Of a stretch of DNA of 64,000 nt, positions 26,691 through 41,900 are shown piece by piece. Source of the stretch: Tigriopus japonicus (taxonomy: Eukaryota > Arthropoda > Copepoda > Harpacticoida > Harpacticidae); assembly GCA_010645155.1 (NCBI GenBank), contig JAAGOF010000046.1:910954-974953 (forward strand), read 5' to 3'. Under the pieces are notes generated by a model. The model had not been told where the DNA came from and ran no database searches. It worked only from the letters and a program-made list of their open reading frames with translations. The translations under genes were made by a program, and so were the position numbers. How positions within the stretch are numbered: the stretch's first letter is position 1; each line of letters starts with the position of its first letter.

Positions 26691-26969
26691 TCAGGCCTCA
26701 ATGGAAGCCAATAATTTTTCAATCAATGTCTGAAATGATTCACACATCACGAGAACCATCATAACACCCTCGGGGACATTTGGACTCTTGAGCACATCAC
26801 GGAATCTCAATTCTAGCCAAATACCTCTGTGATTCAGAACCAACAACGTTCGAATGGAGGGCCAAACTGAGAAACGTCGTGACACCAGTTCTCGAAACTG
26901 ATTTGCAGACACCTTGTTTTCTTTGACAGCTATCAGTTCGAGGAAATGTGGAACCATTCGGCATGACAA
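26691..26969 (-). CDS. Candidate coding segment, unknown; possibly frameshifted
   Basis: The open frame reads RRFSVWPSIRTLLVLNHRG and EGVMMVLVMCESFQTLIEKL before TGA. An ATG in the neighbouring frame at about 27,006 (MNPANLEVLELSICHAEWFH) runs into the start of this segment and stops just inside it, so the pair could be one reading frame broken by a frameshift or a small intron. No family is recognised. Confidence 0.18.
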   Translation of the reverse strand: MSCRMVPHFLELIAVKENKVSANQFRELVSRRFSVWPSIRTLLVLNHRGIWLELRFRDVLKSPNVPEGVMMVLVMCESFQTLIEKLLASIEA

Positions 26970-26999
26970 ATACTTAGTTCCAAGACCTCTAGATTAGCT

Positions 27000-29900
27000 G
27001 GATTCATACTGACGAAATGATAGATTTCAAGAGAAATCAATAAGGACCGTTTTGGAAGGTTCATATGAACTTGACTTAAATTTCATGACATACTTAGATA
27101 CACATTTCGATTATTTGTCGATCTGGGTCAAATGGTCATTGGAACAATCTTCTCTCTGGCTACGCAGGGACGTAAATGGATCACAACAAAGCAAGTGGAA
27201 CTTGGACAAAAGGTTCTCTTTGAACAAAAACAAATGAATATTTAACGACCAGAGATTTCCTACTTGAACAGGTTTCGTATGCTCGGAGGATCCATTGACA
27301 TTTGTTTTTGTCACTTACATCAGCGGGTGTCCACGAACTATTTGACACTTCTAACCGCTGATATCCAGGCCAGAAATTGCAGAGATTTCACTCCTCAGAA
27401 GCTCACCTGCTCCAATAGGAGTTGGTTTGTTGGTCTCTTGGCCTTCTTCTTCCTTGTCCCTGTCTGTCTCTCACACTTTCCAGGGGTTTCTCGGTACTTT
27501 TATTGTCTTTCCTGGACAAACAGAGCCCTGAGGACAAAGTAATTGACGGCCAAGGCAAAAGTGTCGTTGTTGACGCCTTCTCAAACAAAAATCCTGGCAC
27601 TTTAGCCCTATCACTCACCGAATGGAGAGAACGACCAAGTGAGGTGGTGTTTGAATCCAGATCTTGTCAGGTTGCCTCAGCCTTCTCCACTACCAAATCC
27701 CTGGCGCCAGACCCCTAGGGTGAAGCCGAGAGAACCATGGCACCTTGGCTCAACAACCATGGACGACTTTCTCGGGGAAAAATTCTTCACCTATTTTATT
27801 GCATTCTTTTAGAGCTGAGATGCTCAATCAAGCCAATAGATCTGGCTGGAAAAAATGAACCATCGTTGAGTTTTTGGTAACTCGTTGGTTTCCTTTTTTG
27901 TGAGTGCACATTCGAGTAGTGCAAGTAGAACTCTATAAGTAGGTAGTGTTCAGGTAAACCATTGAAGAGGGAGAAAATAAAGAGGTTCGTCGTTGGTTCA
28001 GAGGCTCGCGTGATGAGATTCAGTTTGCTACATTTGCTATGAAAATTGCCAGGGAAGAACCTACTCACAAAAAGCTCATCATCACAACAAACACTGACAT
28101 ATATTCATCTTAATATCAGAAAAAAGAGTCCAAGCAAAAGGCATGTATAAAGTTGATGCCTAACAATCTTAAAAAAGAAAACTTGCAACACCTTCACATT
28201 CGAATCCTAAAACATCCAATCTGAACCTTATCGAACTCGGATATGAACCACAACATTGATGCAAAAGTCTCTAAGACAGCTATGATCTAGATATAAGGAA
28301 TATGTGGAGATAATTGGAACTAATCTTTCATTTCGTTGGGTTGATTTTCTCAGTAATTTAGTATGAGAGTTCAGATTATGGAATCCTTTAGATTTAAAAA
28401 GGGCTTGAAAAAGTATTATTTAACAAGAACATATCAAACCAATCACTGAATACTTCATCCAACCACAGAAAATATAGTATAAAAGTTTTCCCCTAACAAC
28501 TTTGAAGGCTTCTTTGGGCTTTACCTATTGTTCAAATAATATTTTTTCAGTGTTTGGTGGGTGTTCGCCAATGGCAGACACCATAGCGGGTTCACTAAAG
28601 TAGGAAGGTGTGCTCTAAGAATCGAGAGGTCTGCCTGAGGAAAGGACCACAAAAGCGCGTAAAAAAGAGAGAGAATACTTTACTAGTAGTACTTCTCCTG
28701 GAATGCTTGAACATTGGCTGGTTGCTTGGTTGGTTTTCCATGCCAACTACCTTCATTTCCTCTATTACCTCGGTTCGCACCCTGAAACACATAAATGTAT
28801 GTTCCTTAAATAGGACTTTACACTTCTTCAAGCACTCTAATTAACCCCCCCTTCTTTTGCCTGACTGGGATATTATGAGATTCATCCCACATTTTACGCA
28901 ACCAGGACGAAACGGACCTTTATGAGGTACAATTCATCGATCCCATGTGCAAAGCTCCATTCACAGCCATTTGAACATGCTCACCGAGTTTGTGTTTGGC
29001 TTCTTATCTGTCAAATATGATCAATATCCCAGAAAGTAGTGGCCGTACTCGATCTGAAAACGATCTACTCCTCGCCATTGAGGCAACTCGGATCCTCGAG
29101 GTTAGATTACCAATATTGAACTTAGTCAGCAAAGTATCAGACAGGAAACTGTTAAAAGGACCATCAAAGGGCCGTTCCCCTCTTTTACTTAAGAGCAGCC
29201 TCATCGAAAAGCCACTTAGTGGCACTGCAGTGAATCACTAGGGTTGCCAGCATCTGACGAGCCTTCTTTTTCAGCAACGCTGACGAGAAGAACTTTCCCA
29301 AACAATGGCCACCCTGAGCAACTTAAGTGAATGTCTGTTTCAGGAGCAGAAACCGCAGCCAAGAGCTCCGAATCCATGAATTTGATGGTAGTTATCAGGC
29401 GAGGCGAGCTTCCAAACAGCCGTAAATTTCCATAGTGTTAGTTTGACACGAAAGGCAACCACTATTTTCTAACACCTTGTCACTGGGTGTCGTTATTTTG
29501 GCGCCTCGCGGAATCGCCTTTCGACACAACATATTTTATGTTTATGAATAATTTGCCGCGAGAACCTGGAAAAACTGCCTTCGACCACCAAAAACTGTAA
29601 ACATTTGGAGCGAGAAAACACGTACCAACCAAGAACATTGATTAATAGTACCGTCTCTAAACAAGTGCTCACTCAAGTGTCATTTGCCAACTGGAGCAAG
29701 GTTGGTCTGAAAGAAATTGCACCTCGAATACCAGCTGTAAAGCCCTCACCATAAGTGCCAATGCCCAAGATTGCCAACTTGATGCTACCCATAATTGTGG
29801 CCATTGCACCTCTTTAGACTCCAGCATGGCAGGCAACGTGTTCATATAGAAAGCTCGTCAGAGAGACGAACATGTGTTACCAGATTAGGGCACGCTGACT

Positions 29901-32900
29901 CCGCCCTCGTCCTAATAGGCTTAAAAATGGCTTTTTATGCCAACAGGGGGGCCATCCTCTTAGTTTAGCCCGCTGCCCATTCTCAGGTCGTTGTACAGTG
30001 CTTCTAATTCACCATTTGTTTTTGGTTTCAGAGTGAAAAAAATGATCATGAAAATGCACCAAGTTGAGCTCTCTTTGGTTGAAGAGCTCTGGTAGTGGTA
30101 TCGATTTATAGGGGAGTTGTTCAAAGAAACGTCCCCCCCCCCCTTTCTCATTCACTTTAGCTGTCGGAGGAGACCATTTTACTTTGGATGAGAGTTGCTA
30201 GCTTTCAACCATTTCTGGGTTGCTTGCTAGGGTTCGTTGGTTCGTTGGGTGGTTGATGGTTGGTTGGGGTGGTGCTCTCCTTCGATCCATGGGGAGTTGG
30301 CTACCAGTACATGTATAGTAGTGGATGTGTCTCGAAACAGGTTTTATAGCCATTCATTTGACTCACTCTCCACTTCAGCACTTTTATTTGTACGCTAGGA
30401 TCCGTTTACGTTTCCACGTTCCAAAAACCTCCGCTTCTTATCAGAACTAGAACCTTTGAATGGCTCCAGTTTTAGGCTTTAGGTGCCATTTGAGCCACGG
30501 AAAGAGACAGAGAGTCTGAGAAAGACCGTGTTTTGCGGTTGATAGTAAAGGGGTGCATGAAATGGCACCTGCTTCATCACCATCATCGCCATCTAGTCCG
30601 CTAGAAACAACAGCAACAACCACAATAGCACCGTCCTCACGCCTGCATATATATGCTTGGCGCTTTTACAATTGTATCAACCTCATTATACCTTGGCCCG
30701 TCGTCGACACTCCCGGACTTGTTAATGAGATCCACCAGAACTGCAACCATGCACTACACTGTCGAAAATTGCTTGGTTGAGACTTGGATAGAAGGGGTTT
30801 ATATAACAAAAAGAGGACTTGGCCGGTTCGGTTGTGCTAAATGTGATGTTGTTTGGCTTGATAAAATCCATGACTCCAAGTTTTGTGTTGCGTTTCGGCT
30901 TGCTTTTGGCAGTGTTGGTAATGAGCCAATTATCACGAATGCAAACGACGATACCTAATCACCTTGGATTAGGAAAACAAAGACATTAGCTCCCCTTGGG
31001 GATTGCTACACAGGAACAGGAAGAGGATATCATTGAGACAAAGGCAAGAGAAAATGAGTGTTGATAGTTAACACGTACTACATACACACAGAACCTCGTT
31101 GGACTTTGAATTGAAAAAAACAATCCTTTATTATTTGAAAAATCCAATAAACGGTTTAATTCAATTTTATGTTGATAAAATACTGATCTAAGTGTCATGT
31201 GTATGGGGATTTTTAATATGACTGAATTTGCATCACACTTTGAAAAGGTAGGCACAAAAATAGTTGACACTAAGTAAGAAACATAAATGATCGGTCACCC
31301 TGTTGTTTTTTATCTTCTTTAAAACCCTTGCGCTTTCTATTTACAGGTTTTTAATCGCAGTTTCAGTTTCTGCAATTCTTAAGAATTTCAAAAGCTCAAA
31401 GTAAATTTTGACTCTCTTTGTATAAAACGCCAATTATTTGAAGAACCTTCAAATTTTTGAGCAAAAAAAGATCAAAGTTTGATTTTTCAGTTTGTTTTCA
31501 TCATCAACTCTGTTTAAGAAGCTTGAACCTCTCACTTGTTTTGTCTCCCCACGTGTCTCACGTATTCTTGAGTGAGGCTTCCTGATGGCCCGATTTGGTG
31601 AGTAGGGTTGATTGATTGATAAAGTGTTTCTGGGCCGGGCAAAAAAGTAATTGAGTGTCAGAAATAATTGACTCCACACACTTATTGATGCTTGTTTGTA
31701 ATTGAATGGAAGATTGTTTTAACTCCAGGTGACTTCTCTCGAGCTTCCATTCATCATCACGCCGCCATCTTCACCTTCACCAACAACATTATCATGTTCT
31801 TTCGAGGTCTGACATCGGCATGATTTTTTTTCCTCTCCAAAGAAAGTCCGAGATCTCCTCTTGGATTCATGGGAAAAGCGAAAGTCCCAAGTTGGAAGAG
31901 GACATTGGCGAATCTCAGCGTGAGTCTGTGAGATGCACAAATCAACACCCGTTTCGGCTTCCTTTGTTTTTCGAGCGTGTTTGCAATTCTAAATTTGAGA
32001 GCCTCCACAACGACGATCAGAGATCCTGACCTCCTGTGGAGAGTGTGGATATATGTGAGGGTGCATGCGTGCAAACTCATTCGACTCACTTGAGATCCTC
32101 TCCTAAATCAAAGCGTTATTTTCTCATTGGAAATTCTGTCGACGAAGTCTCTTTTAGACGGGTCTAAAACACTTCGACCCAAGTGAGAACTGATCTCCAA
32201 GATTCTATAGACACTGCTTTAAACAATAGCATGGGCCTTTCACTTTCAAAGCAAAGCAAGGTTGCCAAGAACGGGAGAGAAGATCCATTTTAATTTTTCA
32301 ACTTTTTTGGATCTCTAAAATGCCAAGAAAAGGTATATTTTTAACAGTGGGACTATGATGAAGCCATTTTCTTCTCTTCAGCATTTGTTCTTGGAATCTA
32401 GATTTTGGCCGGTCTCCTACTTAAATCAAATCGATCTTTGGCCCAAAGCCAGTCAACCAGCTCATCCGTGGAATAGAAACACACCACACTCATGGTAAGA
32501 AGGCCAAGTTGGTTCAAGCTAGCACTGCAACAACCAGACATTAGAAATTCAATGATGTACAAATTGAGATACATCATCAGATATTGGATTGGCACCCCGA
32601 GCTCTTCCACGAGATTGAGAAGTGAGATCTATCACATCAACGAGAAGAAGAGCGAGAGAGAGAGAATGAAAAATTGAAATCATTGCCAACTTCCATATTT
32701 TGATTCCTCACTTTCAATTAACTCGCGGTTTAGGTAGAGATATGTAATAAAACTTTTTTTACTTGGAAGATTGAACTCAAAAAGTCCCAAAGGAAGGCTT
32801 GGCAACCCATACTACGTACTCCTCTTATTTCCCAATGTTTTGGCGGTATCGTCTTCACAATCGTGTTTGGTGTCCACTTCAGTAATTTGAAGCACAAAAC

Positions 32901-35900
32901 ACACATTGACACTGCCAATCTGGCACGGAACTTTTAAAGCAAAAGTTAGTCTTTTCGGGTTATTGTAGCCACTTAACTTCGATGTCAAAAATAAGTAAAT
33001 CTGTGTTTAGTCCGGAAAACCCCTAAGGAAAGACAGTAACGCCAAGATAAAAAGGGCTTAGGTTTTATCCTTCAAATTTGACATTGTTATTTCAATAGTA
33101 TGTTTATCGATTGATACGAACTTCATAATTAGGGATTTATGACAAAATGTCAATCATAAAACCACCAGCTAAAATCGTTATAAAACCAAAAAAACACTTT
33201 TATGATGCCAAGTTTTGCAACCTAAAAAATGGATGAAAAACCGACCACCCATGCTTACGGCATATTCTAATATTATAAATCAAAATTGAAAAATATTAAC
33301 ACTAAAAAATAGAAACATACTAAACGTCATAAAAGATGTCATTAAAAAGTGTTGTTTGGTATATTTCAAGAAAATATTTTTCAAAAATAACGTAATTTGC
33401 AGATTTTGGTTTATTGGAAAAAAAATCGTATTTAAAAATTCGGGCTCAAAACTTCAGCATGACGTGTATTGTTTCTTTTGAGTGAGGCGTGAGAGCCGCT
33501 CCATGCCCTGTGTATGAACCAAGCAACCAACCAACCAACCAAGCAACCACTACTCACTGTCTGTCCATCCATCCATCCATCGTGGTTCCATCTCCCTTGT
33601 GTGGTGTATCTTTGAAGAGATGGGTCGCACAGAGGATGATGGTCAACCTTCTTACTTTACGCACGGCTTTTGTGTTCCTGGGAGCATCAACAGATTATTG
33701 AAAGAGGATGATCAGATTACGGTCCGTTGTTTGCTGATCAATTTCTTGAGCCTCAAGTGCTGACAGGGCCACTACTTCTTCCCAAGCACCTTAGGATCCT
33801 TTTCCCTTAAGATTGGTGTTCATACGTTTCAAATTTTTCAGTATACTTTGCCCTTTTCCTTTTATGAATATAAAGAGCAAAAGTGTGGAGGGAAATACAA
33901 GTTCTGGTATCTCACTGATGAGGAGTGAAAATGAGTATTTCTCACCCTCAAACCCGGCATTACCAATTGGTTCCAGAGGTTCCGGTGCAGTCAGAGCTTG
34001 TTCTCTAAATTTGCTTCATTTTCATGCATGCATAATTCCACAGACATGCAACATTCACTGAGAAGGCTCGGCAGATTGCTGACCTGCCATTCTTTTGGTA
34101 GAACTTTGGGTAAAGATTTTTTTGGGATGATTCAAGTTTGACCTAACAACACATTTGAACTTCATGGTTCCCGGTGAATATGGTCACATCCAGGAGTCTC
34201 AAAATAGTAATTATTGTCAAGTATCGCGGTGGCGAACGGGGTCATAGATATGCATGTAATGAATGGGGTGATTATAAAGATCAACCTTTTTTAGAACATG
34301 CATAGATGTGCATGAGAACATTTGAAGTAAAATAAAGGAAAAGCTTGTGGAAAATATGTTGTTTAAACGTTGGCGAATCCCGACCACACAATAAACTTTT
34401 CAAAGACTCTTTGCATCATTCAATTAAGCTAGAAGACGACTGTGTGAGCAATGTTGGCAACACTTTTAAGCGACTGGGAAACCATTGGATGTTCAAGTAT
34501 TTTGAATCGAGTCTTAATGACCGAGGCTTGGGTGCCAACAATGACTGGCGTCTTAATTAGAGGGCTTGGGAGGAAATTTTCATTAATAAATATGCGAGGC
34601 GTTAAAAACGGACTGAATCCCAACCTGAGTGTACTACTATGCCCGTCTCGTATGAAGAGGGGAAAAAACGACGAGCGTGAATATGTGCAACGAAACCCAC
34701 CTTCATGGACAGGCGCCATCAATTACGAGTTAAAAAGGATATTTTAGAAGCCTTCGGCAACATAGAGCTATCAGTAGTCATTTCCGATCCGTTTTTGAAT
34801 CGTTACTTAATGGCTGAAATGTTAGAGCATTTGTTGGGTAGGTTTGTGGTTGATAGTCGAAAATAGTGGCGCCCCGAGTGAATTTTAGCGGGTAATTCAA
34901 ATTTCACGACCTTTGATATTTACCAATACATGTTGATTGCAGTATCAAAATATCAAAGAATCCTTAAAAAAAGACTTGGTGGTCAAATTTTTCAAATCTT
35001 GAGGACGTGTAAGCTCGAATCCCTGATGGGTCAAGTCTAATCGCCCGTAATCATTGAACTATAAGCCGCATTTGGGCGGCAAATTTCACAAACAAATTAC
35101 ACCAAATCATCGTTTGCCGAGTATATACTCGATGCCCGATAAATCCACTTGGATTTTTGTGTACATTCGACCCTTTATCAATACCCATTGCAAGAGAAAT
35201 GTCAACTTGAAGTAATATATTTCCATTGGAGTACCCATCAAAAGAGCGAAATTTGGACTCTGGACTTTTCACAAAAAAAACTGATTGACCACTTAAAGTC
35301 AATCTTCAAAAGGTTTTCTTCACCTAGATGTAGCCTTCGTCGAAAAAGATAAATATAATCCATACATTTGAATAAATTTGAACTGTCTCACTCATCACAT
35401 TCAAACAGGAATTATCTTTTTTAAAGTCTACTCTGTAAGTAGTTTAGCGCTTTTGTCTAGCTCTTCAATGTGATTAATAACAATGCAAAGAACAATGAAG
35501 TTTCCTGGATTTGACTTGCCGTGAGGAAACCGCAAACAGACAGACCGAAGTTTTCGTCTCTTTCATTGACATTGCCTGAAACGCACAATTGAACTACCGA
35601 AAAGCTCCACAATGGATGATGATGATCCGTGTGGATATTCCCTGTAGGTGTGAAGGGATATCATTTCCACCGACCAATGAAAACCAAAACTTGGCTTCAT
35701 CCGAAACCAAGACGGACCTCAAAGTCCTCATGATGACATGCTAACTCACTGGCAAAACCGTATTTGCTTTCCATGGGATTGATTTTGAGTAGATTGCAAA
35801 ACAAGCAAATCCATAAATGGTATTAGTTGTTCTTGAACCATTCAAATTGGAGCAAACATGCTTCTGCACTCTCTCATGATTAATAGGAACGGGAAGACTC

Positions 35901-38900
35901 ATCTCAAAGGTATTAATGGGAACGATATTACAGTGGATAGATAGTCCAAGTGTGTACGTGTGAGAACCAGAAAATGCTGACTGACTTTGGTTTTTGAGTG
36001 ACAGACACGATATCGTCCTCGGATCTCTTTTCTTCTCTTTCCTTTCTTTTCTTCTGGCTTTTGATTCACCCGCGTGCAATTCACATGCACTAAAATATGT
36101 GCTGAAGGCAGGATATGAAGTCTCGTGAATGGTTTCTGTTTGAACACTATGCTCTCTCAAACCAACCAATAGACCTTGTGGTGGTTGATGATAATAATAA
36201 TAATGGCACGTCGTAGACTCGAGAACAATAGAGAGCGAACTTCCACTTTCGGAGAACATCCTCTCAGAGCCGTTGGACCTCATTGCTTATTAATCACACG
36301 GGTTCAAGCCCAACCTCGAGTCAAATACGGACACTTTGACAAAGATCAGCGAACAGTTTTCCACAGCAGGTATAGGTAGAATTGAGGAAAGTTCCCGCAA
36401 ATTGAATCTCCTATTCCGATTAAAATATGAAAACAAAGCCTAACCTTTCGTTGAATCCGCCCAACAACCCCTAGAAATATGGACGAGATACGTCTAAAAT
36501 TGGTTGCGAATCTCTCTGATCAACCAAGATGTGCGTGTGGTTTTGCCCATGTGTCCCGATAGTTATGGCGAACGATTAACCCTACGAATGTTTCATGTAA
36601 GCCCACATTTCAAGTGTGACGCGTTGGATGCTCAAATTCGTCACAGACAATTTCATATCACAAGTGAGAGAGAGAGGGATTTGGGGCTAACACGCAAAAA
36701 GTGGAATGTTTCTTGATTTTTGCACACCACTGAGTGTCTGTCCAACAGTACAGGGACAGATCAAGAGTGCAATGGCGAATGAGGAATGTGTTCATACTTG
36801 TTTCAACGAGAGAGGCTCAATCCATCATCCATCAGAGACTAAAGAGCAAACCTTCTTCCATCATTATTACTCAAATGCGAGACGCTGATCGGATGCAAAT
36901 TTCAAGTGGATCTAACTTGAACGAGGGCTGCCAATAACTATAGTTTAGATTGGATAAATGTTCTAGTTTTTTAATAGAGCGATGCCGTTTTGTCTCTTAA
37001 GTTGTTGATGCATAAATCATATTTGTACACGGATGAGAATCAAGCAAACCATTCATCATCGAATATCGTAGGCAACTAACAGTGTAACACTAAACGCAGC
37101 CCTGAATGGAAGCATGAAATTGAATGCAAGTTTAAGGAAGCATGAAGTAAATGATTTGACATCGTCTCAAGTTGGAAAAAAGTTCACTAATCTCCCCCCA
37201 CATAATTTCAGTTCCAAGTTACTCCCTCCAATCAATTGATCTTTTTCTCAAGTACGGAACAAGCGCGGCATTTCATTTCGGCATCCCTCTTGCACACTCA
37301 CACACATGATCAAACACAAATTACCTTATCGGAAGAGCACGGATCTCAAAAAAACGAGCTCATGACTTGAGAGAATCCCACATGAGATGATGAGCTGGTA
37401 ATTTACATGGTATTTCAATAATCAATGACGACATGAATAATTGAATATGGTTTTCAGCACAGGGACACCAAAAAGGCACCCTTCTCCTTCTCTAACCGAG
37501 AAACATGAAGAGGCATTCTCATGGGTGATGACCCCCTCTTTTCCCTCCCCTTTTTCCGGCATCTCTGAAGCTTTGAAATGTTCGTGGTTCTCCGTTGATC
37601 AATTGAAGGGATCAACTGAATCATCCAGCTGCCAAGTTTGAAAGACATGCCACTGAAAAATAAGGGAACAGCAGCAGAAGTTAATCCCTTGTTCCCGATT
37701 GGTTGGAACCACCCAAGGATTTGCATATGAAAGCCGTGTGCTTACATATCGTAGTCACTCATGACAAACTGAGCAGAGAGATCAAATTCATAGTTTGTTT
37801 CGTATGTCCACAATTGTACAGTCAGAGTGAACGCGTTGTTGAACAATAAGAGGGAAAAGAGTTATTATTCTCAGATTCTGCGGCCCCTTTTTGACCACAA
37901 CTCTGTTTGCACTTCCTCTCAATTAGAGAGAGTTCTTGGATTTCACACTATGGTCACTGCTGGATATTTATATTCGATGACAAATGGAGACACACCCAGA
38001 CATGATTTGTCGTTAATAAAACGAGTTTTAATTACTCTGTCTCCGTTTTTAACGAGCTAAAGGCATATGGATCACCGTAAAGAGCACATGTTGGCTGATA
38101 TTGAAATGGATTGAAAATATGAGGAAGTTTTTGATTCTTTTTCAGTGAAGATTTGTTATTGGTTCTTTTCTCGAGATGTTTTAGTCGAGATATCCAAATG
38201 GAAAGAGATACATGAAATGCCTTCTTGGCGGGGTCTGTTTTTATTTTTCAAGGTGTTTGATTTTTACTGCCACACATTTTTGAAAACCCCGGAGAAATAT
38301 GGTCGTGTTGTTTTAACACTTTTCCATTTCTTGTTGGCTGATTTTATTGTCATTGCCAGTGATTCGGTCTCGGTCAGACGCAGTTCTCACTTTTACCAAC
38401 ATGGCACTAGATTATTCAATTTGCATTTGAAAATGTTCTCACTTCTCGCCAACCAAAACAACTCGAGCTTGGTTTTATAGTCGATGGTTTTTGGTCTCCT
38501 GGTTGAGCCACCATTGCACTCTCATCTCTGTTTGGAGCTGCTTCCTTCTCGCACCTTCACAACCCGGTAATTATGATCCATCAACCTAACTCTTCATACA
38601 ATTGGTGTAGTATGCACACACCAAACCACAGTCCCTCATCCACTCCAAACTCACTACTCACAGCCATAGTCCACAACCCTCAAAGCCGCCAATATTTGCA
38701 TGCAAAATCGGAACCTGGATCTCGAGTCGGAAACCTGAACCTGCATTGTCTTAGATTTCATGCGCAACTTGGATTCGGACAGTGGCCCAGCCTTGAAAAC
38801 GTCAAAAAAATGAAGTCGACGACGAGATACCGAGTCCAGATTAGCCAACAATAGATTGTGTGAGTTTCTCAGATAATGACTTCACTTGATCACAAAAGCA

Positions 38901-41900
38901 ATCGCGCTGGTCGTTGGTCTAGGCGCCAAACGTTAAACCTAAGACTTCTGAAGGGTGATTCACTGGTTAAAATATGGGGTTTGAACCAGGGTGACCGATT
39001 TTACTGTAGTGTTGGATTTTTGATTTTTTCCTTTCGACGATAACTTTGATGAAAAATAGTTTATATATCTTAAGTATGCTTTGATTTGGTTAGTAAAAAT
39101 AATCTGAGTGTTTTTCTGAGCCAAGGTGTGTTGTGAATCCTCGGTTTGGTTTCATGCGAAAGGGCTATTCGCCCAAAATGTGTCAGTCATTTTGACACTT
39201 GGCTACTCAAAGAGCGACGTCGTCTATTCAGAGAGGTGCATGGACCCCTTACTCAAGATGAGGCTAGAGCTGAGAATTATAATAATAATAAAGAGATCTA
39301 CAGCGACGAAGAGAGCGACCCAAAATTGATTCTTTTGGTGGTCGAGGCTGAGAATATTTAAATCTTTTTTTTACCTCTCCTCGCTCTCGTGAAGAAAGTG
39401 TTTAATAACCATAATTTGAGACAATGGGGAGACCACACGTGAATCCACACACATATTTAAATATACTACTATTCAGGTAGAGAGCTAGGTAGAGGGCACA
39501 ACAAAGGATTCTCACTTCAGAACTCGCTTGAACGCTCCAGTCGGGGTGAAAAATGTTCCGAGGTCTATTTTGACTAATATCCTCTTTCATCACGCTCCAA
39601 GTAAGTAAGGAACAACTTCATTCAAGCTAACTAACTATTTCGCCAAATATTTACGAGAACTTGGCCAAAAACGTCTAGAGAGCCAAGTGGAAACGACACT
39701 GTGACGAATCATGAAGGTGGTTCTTGAAGTTTGGGATTCAGGAATGGTTAGTTTGGTGCGTTTATGATCAGATCAAAAACTTTATGACTTCTTAAAACTG
39801 CCACAAGTCAGAGTAAATGAAGTAATTAAAGAGCCAGATTGTTGGGATTTTGCTAGCTATTCTCAAATTTGGTCGTAAAGTGATTTTGTACGTACATACA
39901 CAATAAGACTGAGAGTGTGTGAGTTCGTACGTAGTATGTGTTGGACCAATAACACAGGGGTGAAACTTTTTTTGGCCCCTTCTTGCAAGTGTACATACAC
40001 ATTCAAGTCATGTGGAATGGAGAAAACTGAGCAAACTTGTTTAATTGTCGTTTCTTGTTTCTTATGGTGACACTCGGATTGAGGAAATCAAAATCGTGGA
40101 TGTTTAGATATACTTTTTGAATTGACATTTCCTCGAGAAGGCGATGTAAATATAATTAAATTAGCAAATTAGAACTACACAGAGTGAACAACTAGTAGGG
40201 AAGCACGCACAAATTTGCTTCTGTAAGGAAAGGATCTTTTTTCTTATCAATGTCAAAGATCCTGGGATATTCTCATCCACTTGTAGATTTTCAAAATCCT
40301 CGCAGATTCGAGGTTTGAAGGCTTGTAATTAGGAGTGAATTGCTGACACTTTCAAATATGTGTTTCAACATGTGTAATTGTTATTTCGAGAAAGGAAATC
40401 AATGCCAAGGCGCCATTCAATTCCACGCTTTTCCTTCATCATATTGGCTTAGAGGTCTGAATGAAGTAATGGCATGATGACGAATCATTACGTAGAAACT
40501 ACAAACAGGCTGGCAATTAAGTCAAACAAGTAGCACCTCAATTATGTCGAATCTATGCAAGTTTTTTGGGACCAATCTCGGATCTTGATCCGTTCATTTC
40601 TTCGTGGTAATAAGAGGCTCCTCTCTTCATTTCAAAATACATCGAAGTTCCTCCAAAGAAGGCAATAAATCATGTGATTCGGAGGATGTGTTAGATCTAT
40701 CACCGTTGCCACAAAATTACACCTTTAAGCTAGATACATCCAAAGAAATGGCAAAACCAACCAGGCTAACATATGCACACACAAAGTAACCAATCATATA
40801 TTAATGAGGCAAGAGCGTCATCACGACGAGTTCGACCAAACTTTTAAAGTCTTGAAACCACCACAAAACGGTTGCTAAACGACACTTCAGACTTGGAATG
40901 TGCAACGCTAGGATTGAGACAAAAGGGTGACCAAAATTAGAGTGTTGTTCAAGAGTGAATCCATCAGAAAGAAGACACTACTTGGAAATAAATTATCTGG
41001 TCGGGGGTTTAGTGGACCTGGATGTTTTGCACTTCGAAAGAAAAGAGAAACACAAACCTGACTGATGACAAAGACAATTGAAAAATGATTACTTGTGCGC
41101 CAAATCTAATGATAGTGATTACCAATTGCCATCCTCAGTCAAAATAAAGCGGGAAATGGGCCGAACTTTTGTGCGGTTATGACAGGTCTGAGGAAGAAGA
41201 ACTCATTGATATCAAACAGGTATGTCCAAAAATCCTATCTCGTTGCCAAAGGTTTTAGTGATGGACCTTAAAAAACGTCCCTTCGAGGTTCCATGAGACA
41301 TTAGTGGGGAAGAAGGGCTTCAATGTATGGGGTATAACAATGTTTTGACAAGCCCAGAGCTAAAAAAGACACTGTCAAACATGACTCTTTCTTTGTTTTC
41401 ATGAATCAAGTTTTGAGCGTTGATGTACCTTCAGTTTTGGGAAATAGGGTCGTTTGGAATCTTAACAGTGTTGTGATTTTTTTTTCTATAGGTGGCAATT
41501 TTGAACACGAGGTTCGCAGCTTTGAGAAATGAAATCCCTGTGATTCGCTTCAAGGCTTGACTAACACCTCATTTCAACCTTGTTGAACCCCCTCTGGAGG
41601 CGAGAAATATTTGTAATAAGTAGTTAGTGTGGACAAGATATGACCGGAGCTATTATCATGAATACGATCTGGGTGTGTATGTAGTGCATGAGGGAATGAA
41701 ACATGTGTTGGAGGAAAGTTCTTCTGGCTATTTTTCTGGAAGCTAAAACAAAAATCCAGTTCAAAGGTAAAGGGGTCTGTGTCCTTCCTAAAAATTTCAG
41801 AGAGTGAACAATGAAATGGCCAAAACTAGTTTTTGGGATATTGCAGCCCAGTATTTGCATACAATCGAATTAAGAAAAAAATATCCAAATGCATTATGCT

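Noticed and set aside
35741..36283. 180-codon minus-strand open frame
   Set aside because: Low-complexity HYYYYH and RRKERKEKK stretches come from simple repeats; no domain or splice support.
38960..39005. Minus-strand tRNA suggested by GGTTCAAACCC
   Set aside because: Flanking bases do not pair into a T-arm and no A box is present.
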